From NCBI RefSeq assembly GCF_007565055.1, contig NC_044566.1, positions 92,310,297 to 92,374,296 of the forward strand: 64,000 nt of DNA, in the 5' to 3' direction. Within the stretch, counting starts at the first letter, position 1. Each line of letters starts with the position of its first letter. The notes beneath the pieces are model-generated. The model did no database searches. It was not told the origin of the DNA and was given only the letters and a program-made list of their open reading frames with translations. Source of the stretch: Rhinopithecus roxellana (taxonomy: Eukaryota; Chordata; Mammalia; Primates; Cercopithecidae). Shown one piece after another: positions 9,590 to 20,942 of this stretch. The position numbers and the translations under genes are program-made.

Positions 9590-11765
9590 AATTCAAGGTT
9601 CCCAATTATTTCGACCAGAAAGAAATATCCTGCTTGTTGAGCAAAAGTGTTTCCTCTGAGTTAAATAATGTAGGTAATTTCCTCAATCCTCTGCTACATT
9701 TGGACTCTATCGATACCATCCAGTTAGCAATGTGTGAATTAACGAGAGCTTCAAGTATATTGGCAATGCAAAGGCTGTTTTCTGTCCATACCAATCAACT
9801 CCAAATTCTGCATTACGGTCTCGTCTGCTGCTGCAGGGAGCCCTGCAGTACTGGAAAACAGCCAGCAGCTGTCACGGGTGCGCCAGCAGCTTCTGCTTCT
9901 CCATGTAATGCATGTCCCCCATGCCTCTAGCTTTGGGGACTTGCCATTTGCCCCAGCAGCGGCTGGCACATGGATGTGTCTGTGGAGGGGTCTTTGCTAG
10001 TGCTGCCCTCGCGGCAGGGTTTTGGATGATGGGACTCTGCACACTCTCATCTTTCACTTCGGGGCATGTCATCCTGCTAAATGAAGAAGCCAGACAACCT
10101 TTGGGGTTCCTTAAGTCTCCAGGACAGAGGAACACATGTATTCTCACCTTACATGGCTTTGCCTGGCTTTCTCAACAGCAGCTGCCCAGTTGCAGGAACA
10201 GCCCAGATGCCCTGGCAACCCAGAGTAGCAGTGGGCAGCAGATCTCAATGCCCTCCTGGCCCCTGTGAAAGGTTTGGAGACCTCTTCAGCTTGAGACCAC
10301 CAGCAGAGGCAGCTGAGAGATGAACACCCAGCCAGGAGCCAGGAGCCAGGAGGCACAGGGCACAGATGGAGAGCCCCGCCAAGGAAAATGAGAGATGATG
10401 TTTCCCTGACCTTAGCCCAGCCCTCGTCCATTGTCTTGGAGAAGTTCCAAGCTTTCAGCCTTCAGAGGAAGCTCTGGCAGAACCCAAATGTGCTCTGCAT
10501 GTTTCAGAAGTTCACCAAAGTCCTTCTCTCCTCAAAGTCCCCAGGCCCCATGGAGCAGGAGAGGGGTGCGGAGGGGTGGGGGTACAGGGAGGTTGGAGGG
10601 TGATGGATGGACTGCCAGGGAGGGACAGGAGAATGCGGGGACGGCAGTCAGGCGGGCCAGATGGAGCGCTCACCATTGTAGACCTTCACCCAGGCCAGAG
10701 ACGAATATCTTTCCATGTGTGAGGGGTTGAGGGCATGCAGGATTACGGGGAACTAAAGGAGAACAAGAAAATATGATTACTGTCATTTATTTTGTCCAGA
10801 TTCTACCTGGTAGCAGCCAAGAGGCTCACGGAAGGCTTCAGACTTGTTCCTCCACCTCAAAAGCCAGGAGGGACATTTCGATTCCTAGTTGAAAAGCTAG
10901 CAGAAGAAAGAAATTTCCTTTTTTAAAAAAGCAAAGTAAAACAAAACAAAAAAAAAAAGGTTTTTTAAACCTCGTTTCAAAGCAAAAAACCTGAGGCAGG
11001 GAATGAGGAACACATTGCTGTCTAATCGAGCCACTGCGATGGCTGACTGCAGCAGCTGAGTGCAACAGTGTGCGTGTGTTTGTGTGTGGGCTTATGTGTG
11101 TACACGTATGTGGTTGTGGTTGCCTGTGTGCAGACGTCTGCTGGCAGGAGACTGGAGGTAAGTGGGGAACAAGATAGTATCTGTGTTAAATAAGATGGTT
11201 TTCACATATTCATCATGGGGGTAGGAGAGAATCTTTGTTTCATATTTGGGTGGTTTTCTCACTTTCATACTTGTGGCATACCGGCGGTGTGCTACTCAGA
11301 CCCCACACGTTTGACTATGCCTCATCTGACATGACCTAGGAGGGACACTGCCTCTCCTGGGCTTCCACCCCAACCTCTCCAGTCCCCAACAATATTCTGA
11401 GCAACACACATAAAAAGGCTTAGGAAACAACCTAGTCTAATGTACACTTCTGTAAAAGATGCTTATTCCACCACAATACCACACGTCCCTATAGGCCTAT
11501 CTCCAAACACAGGGGAGTCAGGGCATCAACATATAAAGGGGGAGAGGGACAACCAGTCTGTAGGTGGAGTCCGGGCATCTGTCATTTGCGATAACAACTC
11601 TCCCAGGTGATTCTGCTGTTCATCCAGGGCTTGTGCCTAATGGCCCTGGGTTGGAGAACTCTAATTCCTGCCTTCCTTCCCATGTGAGCAGCACAGGCTG
11701 CCCATGGGCTGCCCTGCTCAGTACCTGGTCTTGCTCACTCGGCTGTGTTTGGTCATGGCTGAACC
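9590..11765. other. Unique sequence, possible conserved start
   Basis: This is about 2.2 kb without a recognised repeat. The first 200 bases (9590-9800) look like the kind of mixed AT-rich text seen in conserved non-coding elements. The region 9830-10700 is more GC-rich and carries overlapping short reading frames in several frames, as expected from low stop density. A TG-rich stretch lies at 11066-11140. No exon is supported. Confidence 0.35.
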
Positions 11766-11769
11766 ATGG

Positions 11770-11905
11770 AGTTCCAGGCTGTGCTGCTGCCAACCTACTA
11801 CTTACCAGCCTTGGAAAACTGGGTGAGTCATTTCCTTTCCCTTGGCCTCAGTTTCCTCATCTGACAGTGAGGGGCTTGCACAGAACAGTCTCTGTCCCAA
11901 CTGAC
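11770..11905 (+). repeat. MIR-like SINE fragment
   Basis: The text tgggtgagtcatttcctttc followed by ttggcctcagtttcctcatc is the characteristic MIR core. It is an ancient mammalian SINE remnant. Confidence 0.75.
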
Positions 11906-12484
11906 ATGAAACTCTGATCCTTAATAGTAACATTCTAGGGGCTTCCATTAGGCCCAATTCAGTTTTAGTATGGAATTTTAAAAAGCATTCAGGGCTCTTT
12001 ACTCCATCCCAACTAGGAATATACCATCTCCCATGCAAAATGTCCAACCAAAAAAGTTCCTGGCAGGTCACCATCCTGTGAAATCTAGGTGTCAGGGAGA
12101 TCAAAACGGAGGTTGTCCTTTTTCTTTGAAGTCGGACACGCCATGTTCTTACCATGAGTCAAAATCCTTTCCTTATTCAGTTCAGGACACAGGTTTATCT
12201 CTGGCTTCCTGACTCATGGATTTTCTCCCCTGAACAAAGCATAGTGTTTCTCTACATCCTCTCCAGGCTCCTGGGTAGAGATGAGACTTTGAGAAGGATG
12301 TTTAGCGGGCATGGGTAAGTGACACATAAGCCCTCCACACCCAAGATCGAAGTCAAGAAGGGGTGAGGAGGGAGGGGAGTTCACCTCTGCCCTTGCCGCC
12401 CTGGTTAGCTTTGTTCAGCCTCAGCAGACAAGACCTTTTCACTCCCTTTTGTCTTCCTGGGCCGCTTCCTGCTTTGCCTCCTCC
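11906..12484. other. Unique sequence, nothing recognised
   Basis: No repeat family or exon is recognised. The 117-codon minus-strand frame at 11802-12155 overlaps the MIR and is treated as accidental. Confidence 0.35.
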
Positions 12485-12489
12485 TCTGG

Positions 12490-12600
12490 TCTTGATGCTT
12501 GGAATGCTACTCTCTTCTGTCTACCTAAATATACTTATTTTCCAAAGCCTAAAGAGTATATATGAGGGACCAGGGAGAGTGAGAGGCAGAAGGAGGAAAT
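12490..12600 (+). repeat. Left arm of a 110-bp inverted repeat
   Basis: This arm runs from cttgatgcttggaatgctac to gcagaaggaggaaattc. It aligns with the reverse complement of 13485-13595 at roughly 80 percent by eye, including cacctaaat-tacttatttt and the agggagag purine block. Translating both arms gives similar short peptides, which exposed the relationship. The family is unknown. Confidence 0.85.
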
Positions 12601-12629
12601 TCTCTGAATCATTCCAGCCTACATGATCT

Positions 12630-13000
12630 TCCTCTGCTATAAATTACTGTTGCACTCGTGATCCTGACCATTGGCATCCCCTATTCCAAGCCCAGAAAGG
12701 CAAGCACTGTGTAGGTTCTGCACAGCGCTGAGTCCCTCGGGTCTGATAGATGACCTGGCCCAGAGTGAGTGCTTGGTAACTATTTGTGAAGTAGGGGAAT
12801 AAGTGAGCCCCACGAGTCATCGTTACCTTACAGTCCCTGCCTCCTCTTGCAGTCTTTTCAAGGACTGTCTTCACGCCTTGGTTCTAAGACAGACACAGAC
12901 TGTTCGCTTTTTACTTTTTATCTCCAGAACCTGCAAGGAGCCTGGTCCATTGTATGCACTCAATGAATGCTGGAGTGAATAAATGAAGAGCCACGTCTGA
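12630..13000 (+). repeat. Decayed L2/MIR-like tail pieces
   Basis: The stretches cagagtgagtgcttggtaac (about 12761) and tatgcactcaatgaatgctg (about 12952) resemble the 3' ends of L2 or MIR elements ('gtgctcaataaatgtttg' type). They lie in the loop between the arms of the inverted repeat. Assignment is tentative. Confidence 0.5.
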
Positions 13001-13484
13001 ACTGGCATTCAGCACTGAACGGGAGACCCTCCTGGGGAGGTTAATCGTGGAAAAGCAAAAAGGTGTGGAAGGAGAACAGGCACCAGTCCACATCTAGCCA
13101 CCCAGATGTCCTGGGGTGGTGTGGCCTCCATGGGAGGGCTGCGATGGAGCCTTCTTCCAGATAGGGTGTCAGTTGGCTTAGCAGGCACCTCCGGTGACCC
13201 CTGCTGCAGCTGTGGACAGCAGTTGTGTGTCGTTTTTAGGCTCTGCCCAGTATATCTGCCTTCACCCACACTGCTCTGATACTGCCGTGGGAGACCTGGG
13301 AAAGAGCCCACTCCCTACATCTCCACGCATTGCTTGAGAGTCCTGGGAGAAGCCACAGCTCCTGGAGCAACACAGGAGAGATGTCTCTGTAAGACCACTC
13401 TTGGGTGGACAGAAGGATTGGGCAGGATGGAGTCCCCTTGCTGACAACAGTAGCCTGTCCTGTAACCACCCCTTATACTGACTC

Positions 13485-13595
13485 TTCCTCCTTCCATCTC
13501 TCTCTCTCCCTGTCCCCTCACATACACTATTTAGGCTCTGAAAAATAAGTACATTTAGGTGGACAGAGAGAAGAAAGCAACATTCTAAGCATAAA
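13485..13595 (-). repeat. Right arm of the inverted repeat
   Basis: This is the reverse-complement partner of 12490-12600, about 0.9 kb away. The arms differ by scattered substitutions and small indels, so the event is old or the two copies were inserted separately. Confidence 0.85.
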
Positions 13596-13599
13596 GAAA

Positions 13600-14700
13600 A
13601 GCAGAGGAGAGACAAAGAGGCAAGGAGCCTAGAAAAAGAAAAGGATGAGAGAGGCTGCTTGCTGCAGCCACCTGTGTGGTTCATGGTGGGGTTTGTACAC
13701 TAAAAGGGTCACAGTCCGCAGGACAAATCAGCGCAGGTACCAGACCCATGCTCGTTATCAAAAATATAGAAATATAGCAGGAAGGGCAGGGAAGAGGGAG
13801 AGTCCAAACTCGCCTGGGCGCGCGTGTGTGAGCAGCAGCTCTGGCAGAGGAGGCACCTCCACAGGTTCCCTCCATTTAATAATGTGAGGCTGCATTGCCA
13901 AAGCCATCCATTCCAAAGCCATCACTTGTGGCTTTCAATCAGTTTTAGATTGGCTTGATCAATCCTAAAGAAGAGGAGCACCGTGCCATCTTCGTGATGC
14001 ATGGACTGAGACATAAATATGTAAGCAGTTCTGTATTAACATTAATTAGCAGCAGTAGCCTGGAAGTGGTTAGCATAACACTGGGAATCACTAACGGAAT
14101 TGTGTATCTTTTTCCTGCACCATGAGCAGTCAAGAATCATGCATAATGTAAAAGCATAGATTGCAGCTGGTAGCCGCAGGCTGGATCACAGGAGATGATT
14201 TTGACTTGTTTTTATGATCATGAAGAACTACCTTTCAATCAGGCCCCCAAAGCACATACTAGCCTACAGTCCTGGGGGTGCAGAATCACACTACATAACA
14301 GTAAATAACGATCCTGCTCAGAGGCCCCAAAGCTGGGCTTTTTATTTATGTTCTGTTCATATTTATAGAGTCTAGAAGGAGTACAGGCAGAAGTGACAGA
14401 AAGCAGGTGCCACCTGACCATATGGGAGGCTGACTGAGACACGCGAGATGAGCTCAAGTTGAGAACAGACAGCTGAGTTCTGGCTGGGCAGAGGATGGTC
14501 AGCCTGGAAGCATCACGGACGTGCTGCCTTCTATACAGGAAAGAAGAGTTGCTAGAGAAGCCAAGCCTGTTTAATGGTTTCAGCTCATCTCCTGGTAATA
14601 GGGCCTCATCAGTGGGTTAGAAGAAGGAAAAGTGGGGAAAATTCTGGCAGACTCCTCAACTTAGTCTTTTGGTCTCCATCACCTGCCTTTTCTCACCCAC
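13600..14700. other. Unique sequence with AT-rich patch
   Basis: No repeat is recognised. The interval 13930-14170 contains ttaacattaattagcagcag and cataaatatgtaagcag, which carry TAAT cores of the kind bound by homeodomain proteins. This is a candidate conserved element only. Confidence 0.35.
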
Positions 14701-14704
14701 TACA

Positions 14705-15286
14705 ATCTATTGCACAGTTTTTTTCCAACAGCGATATTGAGACATGATTTACCTACCATACAATTCACCCATTAAACATGTATAATTAAATGGTTTGGCA
14801 TCTATTACATTATTGGCAAAATTATGGTGAAATATATGTAACAAAATATACCATTTTCACCATGTTTAAGTAGTATACAGTTCTGTGCATTACATACAGT
14901 CACATTGTTGTGCGGCCATCACCACCATCCATCTCTAGAACGTTTTCATCACCCCAAACATAAACTCCCTACCCATTAAACAATAATTCTCCATTCTCTC
15001 CTCCTCCCAGCCCCTGGTAATGTCTAATCTACTTTGCCTCAATGAATGTGTCCATTCTAGATATTTCATATCACGGAATTATATAGTTGTGTTTTGTGTG
15101 GTTTATTTCACTTAGCATAAAATCTTCAAAGTTCATCCATGTTGTAGCACATATTAGAATTTCATTCCTTATGACTGAATAACATTTCGCTGTATACATA
15201 TTCCACATTTTATCCATTCCATCCATTGATGGACATTGGAGTTGTTTCTACATTTTGGCTATTGTGAATAATGCTATAAACATTGG
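14705..15286 (-). repeat. L1M fragment 1 (reverse)
   Basis: The text from cgatattgagacatgattta through agttcatccatgttgtagca to ggctattgtgaataatgcta is the reverse 3' region of an old L1. It is interrupted at 15287 by an MST LTR and continues at about 15645. Confidence 0.85.
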
Positions 15287-15644
15287 TATATTAGTCTGTT
15301 CTCACACTGCTAATAAAGACATACCCAAGACTGGGTAATTTATCAAGGAAAGAGGTTTACTGAACTCAGAGTTCCACATGGCTAGGAAAGCCTTACAGTC
15401 ATGGTAGAAAGCAAAGGAGAAGCAAAGTCACGTCTTACATGGCAGCAGGAAAAAGAGCTTGTACAGGGGAACTCCCATTTATTAAACCATTGGATCTCAT
15501 GTGACTTATTCACTATCACAAGAATAGCACAGGAAAGACCTACCCCATGATTTAATTACCTTCCACCAGGTCCCTCCCATGACACGTGGGAATTATGGGA
15601 GCTACAATTCGAGATTTGGGTGGGGACACAGCCAAGCCATATCA
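15287..15644 (-). mobile_element. MST/THE1-type MaLR LTR in L1
   Basis: It starts tatattagtctgttctcaca and ends gccaagccatatca, the two ends of a reverse MST/THE1 LTR. The 5-bp target duplication attgg lies at 15282-15286 and 15645-15649. It splits an L1, so it is the younger insertion. Confidence 0.95.
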
Positions 15645-15649
15645 ATTGG

Positions 15650-15997
15650 CCTATAAGCATCTGCTTGAGGTCCTCTGTTTAGTTCTTCTGGATATATACA
15701 CAGGAGTGGAGTTACTGCATCATATGCCAATTCTATGTCTGGCTTTTGAGGAACTGTCAAACCATTTCCATAGCAGTTGTACCGTTTTGTAGGAGGGTTC
15801 CATTTTCTCTACATCCTCACCAATACCTCTTATAGTTTCCATTTTTTGTTTTCTGCGAGTGTGTTTATAATCACCCTCGTAGGTATGAAGTGGTATCTCC
15901 TTGTGATTTTGATTTGCACTTCCCTGATGACTAACGATGTTGAGCATCTTTTCATGTGCTTATTGGCCATCTGTATGTCTTCTTGGGGGAAAGTTGC
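15650..15997 (-). repeat. L1M fragment 2 (reverse)
   Basis: This continues the L1 after the MST LTR. Markers are ttctggatatatacacagga, ctctacatcctcaccaatac and ttgcacttccctgatgacta. It is cut again near 15998 by an MLT1 LTR. Confidence 0.88.
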
Positions 15998-16378
15998 ATG
16001 AGTTTGCTAGGGCTGCCATAGCAAAGTACCATGAGCTGGGTTCAACAACAGAAGTTTATTTTCTCTCAGTTCTGGAGGCTAAAAGCCCCAGACCAAGGTG
16101 TCAGCAGGACTGATTTCTGCTGAGGCCTCTCTCTCTGGCTTGTAAATGGCAGTCTTGTCCTGCGTCTTCATATGGTCTTTCTTCTGTGGTTGTTTATGTG
16201 CTTTCTTCTGTGTTTATGCTCTAATCTCTTCTTACGAGGACTAGCGCTCACCCCAGTGATCTCATTTAACCTTAATTACCTCTTCGGAGACCCTGTATCC
16301 AAATATAGTCATATTCTGAGTACAGGGGGCTAGGACTTCAACATATGAATTTTTGGGGATACATTCAGCCCATAACAA
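15998..16378 (-). mobile_element. MLT1 LTR in L1
   Basis: Reverse MLT1 LTR from gctagggctgccatagcaaa to caacatatgaatttttgggg. It is the second insertion into the same L1. Confidence 0.87.
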
Positions 16379-16397
16379 AGGTCAGTTCAAGTTCTTT

Positions 16398-16699
16398 TTG
16401 CCCCCCACCCCCTCTCTTTTGAGACGAAGTCTCACTCTGTTGCTCAGACTCAGAGCATACTGGCATGATTTCAGCTCACTGCAGCTTTGACCTCCCAACT
16501 CAAGTGATCCTCCCACCTCAGCCCCCTGAGTAGCTGGGACTATAGGCACGCAGCACCACACTCAGCTAATTTTTGTAATTTTTGCAGAGAGGGGATTTCA
16601 CCAAGTTGCCCAGGCTATTCTCAAACTCCTCAGCTCAAGCGACTCTGCCTGCCTCAGCCTCTCAAAATGCTGGGATTATAGGCATGAGCCACCATGCCA
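16398..16699 (-). repeat. AluJ-like SINE in L1
   Basis: Reverse Alu with tail ctcttttgagacgaagtctc and head complement ggcatgagccaccatgccag. The pieces ggtcagttcaagttctttttg before and tttgcccatttttaaaattg after belong to one L1, so the Alu is the third insertion. Confidence 0.9.
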
Positions 16700-16760
16700 G
16701 CTTTGCCCATTTTTAAAATTGGGTTGTAATCATAAGTTTTGATGTTGAGTGCATGGTTTT
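16700..16760 (-). repeat. L1M fragment 3 (reverse)
   Basis: The stretch tttgcccatttttaaaattg continues the L1 beyond the Alu and then fades into unassigned sequence. Confidence 0.65.
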
Positions 16761-17050
16761 ATTATTCATTTTGGGGGTGGTGAAGGTGTCAGTAGAATAA
16801 GAAAGAGAAAGCTTATAGGGTTTTTCGTCTTGGACTGTTTAATGTGATCAGTTCTAAGCACAGTCACCGTCCCAAAGGAAATGTCTCCATTTTTTCCCCA
16901 CAGAAACCCAACCATACTATCTATCTTCCAATTAGTAGTGCAATAATAGTCATCAGAGGTAAACAAGAAATCACTGTATTATGATTAAACCAAAGTCAGT
17001 TTTCGAATGTCTGCTAGACCGCAAATGTCTTGAAGGTAAGTGTAATTTTA
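16761..17050. other. Unique spacer
   Basis: No repeat or exon recognised. It ends in the T-rich tail of the next reverse Alu. Confidence 0.3.
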
Positions 17051-17055
17051 TTTTA

Positions 17056-17336
17056 TTTTTTTTTAGGAGACAGTCTCACTCTGTCGCCAGGCTGGACTGC
17101 AGTGGTGCAATCTCAGCTCACTGCAACCTCTGCCTCCCGGGTTCAAGCGATTCTCCTGCCTCAGTCTCCCGAGTAGCTGCAACTACAGGCACATGCCACC
17201 ACACCCAGCTAATTTTTATATTTTTTGTACAGACGGGGTTTCACCATGTTGGCCAGGATGGTTTTGATCTCTTGACCTTGTAATCCGCCCACCTCGGTCT
17301 CCGAAAGTGCTGGGCATGAGCCACTACACCCAGCTA
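17056..17336 (-). repeat. AluS-like SINE, reverse
   Basis: Reverse Alu from ttttaggagacagtctcact to gagccactacacccagct. A small deletion removes part of the standard 'gggattacaggc' near 17312. Confidence 0.9.
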
Positions 17337-17384
17337 TCATTTCTTACTCAACTTTGAGTTGGAGTATGCCTCAGGCCATAAAAA

Positions 17385-17565
17385 CATTTTCTCATGTAAT
17401 AAACCCAATATCCCATGTGGTAGGTATAATAATCCCCACTCCACAGATGGGGAAACAGGGCTCGTAGGGGTCAAGTGGCTTGCCCGGGTTGATGAGGCAA
17501 GCAGTAGAAGGAAAATGTGGGGTCCTGAATCTGTCCAATTCTTCTTTCCACTACACTACGATTCC
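17385..17565 (-). repeat. MIR, reverse
   Basis: The text ataatccccactccacagat followed by ggggaaacagggctcgtagg and aagtggcttgcccgggttga is the reverse MIR core. It is an ancient SINE. Confidence 0.82.
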
Positions 17566-19925
17566 TTCCTCCCTCAACATGGAAATAAGATATGCATGCT
17601 CTTAAATCAGGAGAAACATTCATTCCCATGAGATCTCTGAGTGAGCTGAGCTCATCTCCAACAAGTACATGTTTACCATTTAGAAGGTATCATTCATTAT
17701 CTGTCTCCATAAAAGATTTTTCTGCCTTTCCCCACTCTCTTTTATTTTAGAACTTACATATGAATTAAATAGATTTTTTGTTAACAGACAAGAACTCAAC
17801 CCCAGGCAGTTTTGTTCTCTTCATGGTAATTGTAATAGAGACATGGGATTCAAAAGAAAAAAAGCAATAGGGTTGGGGGTGGGTAGGAAAGGGAAATGAG
17901 ATGTAAGTTTCAATACACCAAGAAATGGAAAATGGTCAACAGTTGTCCTCCTCTTTTGTAAATGCTTAATCCAAAACAAGTGACTCACAAATTATACACA
18001 CTGGTTTCAGCCCTCTGCTTCTGAGATAAATATCTCTTTGTGTGGACATTCAAATAGACCTGGGCTTTTCTTGTAATGGACAAGCAGCTTCTGCAGGTAA
18101 GTCACAGCCCAACTCCACAGACTATCAGACAGCTGCTTCCCAAAGGGAAGGTGTCTCTGTTTCTGCCACAGTAGAAGCCTGTGCCATGCTGAATCCAATC
18201 ACATCTCTTCATTTAATAAAGCCTAATGGGCAGGCTTTCTCCAGTGGCTACATCAACCATCAGTCACCAACATTGTTAAAGAGAAAATTCTAAAAATTCT
18301 AAGAAATTTTGCAAACATTACACATTCTTCTCATGCTGAGATATTTGTTTTTTGAGGAAGGACATACACAGCCATGCAGTAACTTGTTTAATAATCAGCA
18401 TTCATATATCCCATCTTTTTGCCCAGGAAGGAAAAATAATCACAAGCATAGAACTTGTCAGTGAAGTCCTTGTTTCATAAGAGGCAATCTGACCAAGGGT
18501 GTCCCAGAACACCTTTTTATATCTATATGTGTTTTTTTGTGTGTTTTACTTTTTGTTCTCAACATACTCATTGCTCTACAGGTATGGCCTAATACAGTAT
18601 ATGGTGGTGTGTGTTATAAAGACATGTCACACTTTGAGAGCCTAAATGATTGGGGTCACATGCTCTGTGGACAGTTTTATAACCCAAATCACATGCACTG
18701 TATCAAAGTCATCTGGTTTGTACTTTATACAGTTCTTCTGGTGAGTGACTATTTGTGTGGGCTCAGTAACTAGTGGGATCAGATGAATGTCTCTGACCAG
18801 CTTGGATGCTTGTTTCCAGTGCTAGATTCAAAGCCTGGCAACATGTGTGGGCCTCTAAGAACAGGGATTCCAGAGCAATCCTGCAAAATGGTTTGGGTTG
18901 AACAGTCAGGCAATGTCCATTGCTGTTACTCACTTTTTGTCCCGTTTCCCCTTTGATCCCATCCAGCCAGTGGTATGCTAGTAAATGTTCAACAACCGGC
19001 TCTCCAAATAATGTATGGAAATATATACATACCTGAGGTGATTACTGATTTTACTGATATACAGAATGTGTATCACACAATTTACAAATAATAAAGTCTA
19101 CATTGTAAATTCCATATAGCCAATTGATTCTCATAGAATGCTTTCCTTGATTTTTGCCAAGCTCTTGTTTTCATAGCCAACCTATGGTTGCAGCTGATAT
19201 ATGAGTGTAGTTTTGATTAGAACATTGACATTTTTGTTTGCATTAATGAGTATGGTGAAGGTGAAATAATGAAGATATATGTAGAAACACTACTTGATCA
19301 TCAATGATCGGAGCAACTTCTTTGCTGATTCAGGTAACAGTTTTCTAATGCTAAAAGAATATTTCCTCAAGTTTTTGTGCTATTGACAAGGTAATGGCCG
19401 CAGACATGACAATCTTTAAATTTAATATGGATAACATTAAGAGTCATCAGAACAATAAATCAAGCTTTGATTTATAGCAGTTACCAATTTCCGTGGCACA
19501 AATATCCCTACTGTGACTGACTTTAAGCTACCGAGGTGATATCCTTGAACATGGATTTGGGAAGAGATGCCCCGTAGTGCCCCAAGATATACTATTTGCA
19601 TGATATAAGTGAAATAAATGCAAATAATTCAAAAGGTCAGATGATATTAAAATAAGTAGAAAGTACTGAGGGTTTGAGTACTATGTTTTTAATATAATTT
19701 AATTACAAGTTTAGACAATTTAATAAACCTGCTGTGTTTAACAACAAGTGCTAAAAATTCTGGAAAATTCAACAATCAGTTCTTGCAAGCTATTAGGAGT
19801 CAGTTCCAGCATGCTATGCCATCCAACCCATAAGAGGTTAGGTTACACCATGGATTTTTGGGAATGCTTTAAGCTCTAGGTAACAGGGTATATGACTAAA
19901 AGTGTCTAGAATACAGCTCTATGGA
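17566..19925. other. Unique AT-rich sequence, 2.3 kb
   Basis: I recognise no mobile element and no exon. Reading frames are short (the longest is 83 codons). Old unrecognised L1 or DNA transposon pieces may be present. Confidence 0.35.
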
Positions 19926-19929
19926 ACTC

Positions 19930-20020
19930 AATGATTTTTGTTCATATTTGGAAAGTACTTAGAACAGTGACTAACAGATAATAGATGTCAATAAACATCT
20001 GTTGAATTGAATTTATTAAA
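19930..20020 (+). repeat. L2/MIR 3' end remnant
   Basis: The stretch aagtacttagaacagtgact followed by gatgtcaataaacatctgtt is the typical 3' end of an ancient MIR or L2 element. Confidence 0.65.
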
Positions 20021-20120
20021 ATAGAGGCATTTAGTAATCACACATTGTGAGAAGTCTAGGCACAGGTGATTCTAGAGCTGATCCCTCCAGGACTCTCTGT
20101 CAACCACTCTGTGAGGTTCT

Positions 20121-20528
20121 TTTTTTTTTTTTTTTTTTTTATTATACTTTAAGTTCTAGGGTACATGTGCATAACGTGCAGGTTTGTTACATATGTATAT
20201 TTGTGCCATGTTGGTGTGCTGCACCCATCAACTCGTCAGCACCCATCAATTCATCATTTATATCATGTATAACTCCCCAATGCAATCCCTCCCCCCTCCC
20301 CCCTCCCCATGATAGGCCCCAGTGTGTGATGTTCCCCTTCCCGAGTCCAAGTGATCTCATTGTTCAGTTCCCACCTATGAGTGAGAACATGCGGTGTTTG
20401 GTTTTCTCTTCTTGTGACAGTTTGCTAAGAATGATGGTTTCCAGCTGCATCCATGTCCCTACAAAGGACGCAAACTCATCCTTTTTTATGGCTGCATAGT
20501 ATTCCATGGTGTATATGTGCCACATTTT
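20121..20528 (-). repeat. Young 5'-truncated L1 (L1PA-like)
   Basis: A poly(T) of about 20 leads into attatactttaagttctagg, the reverse 3' end of a young primate L1. The copy stops after about 400 bp at ggtgtatatgtgccacattt. The target duplication tctgtgaggttct is at 20108-20120 and 20529-20541. A polypyrimidine block at 20287-20308 gives G-runs on the element's sense strand. The 150-codon plus-strand frame starting at 20047 is antisense to the L1 and not a gene. Confidence 0.95.
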
Positions 20529-20541
20529 TCTGTGAGGTTCT

Positions 20542-20940
20542 TGGTCTTTTCCCTTTAGCTGAAAGGTGGCCACCCTAAACACCATAGCCCAAATATAGCC
20601 CTAAACACCAAATTCTCACAGCACAATTTCTAAGAAAGGAAACAGGGAACAACCAGATTGATGAGTGATGCCTCCTTGCCATTTTCCTGTTTTCTCAAGT
20701 AGCTAGAACAGGATCCCCAGCAACTCTTTTCTAGACCCTCTGATGGGAGATGGGCAAAAAAAAGGAGGTTGGGTGTTCCTATGACAGTCAAATAATTTCC
20801 CTGGTTTCCTACCAGGCCAATTCAATGCAAGGAATCAAGCAATACAAATATTTATTTCAGTTCAAATATCTTTTTCTGACTAAGACATAATCATTATTCT
20901 GGAACTTTCCATTCTCCTTGAAGTATTTTGAAAATAAAAT
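20542..20940. other. Unique sequence, nothing recognised
   Basis: No repeat or exon is recognised between the young L1 and the next AluY. Confidence 0.35.
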
Positions 20941-20942
20941 CT

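Noticed and set aside
12363..13684. Similar short peptides on opposite strands suggesting a gene pair
   Set aside because: The similarity continues at the DNA level in purine-rich non-coding text, so it reflects an inverted repeat, not two genes.
20047..20499. 150-codon plus-strand frame
   Set aside because: It is antisense to a young L1 3' end and includes its T tail.
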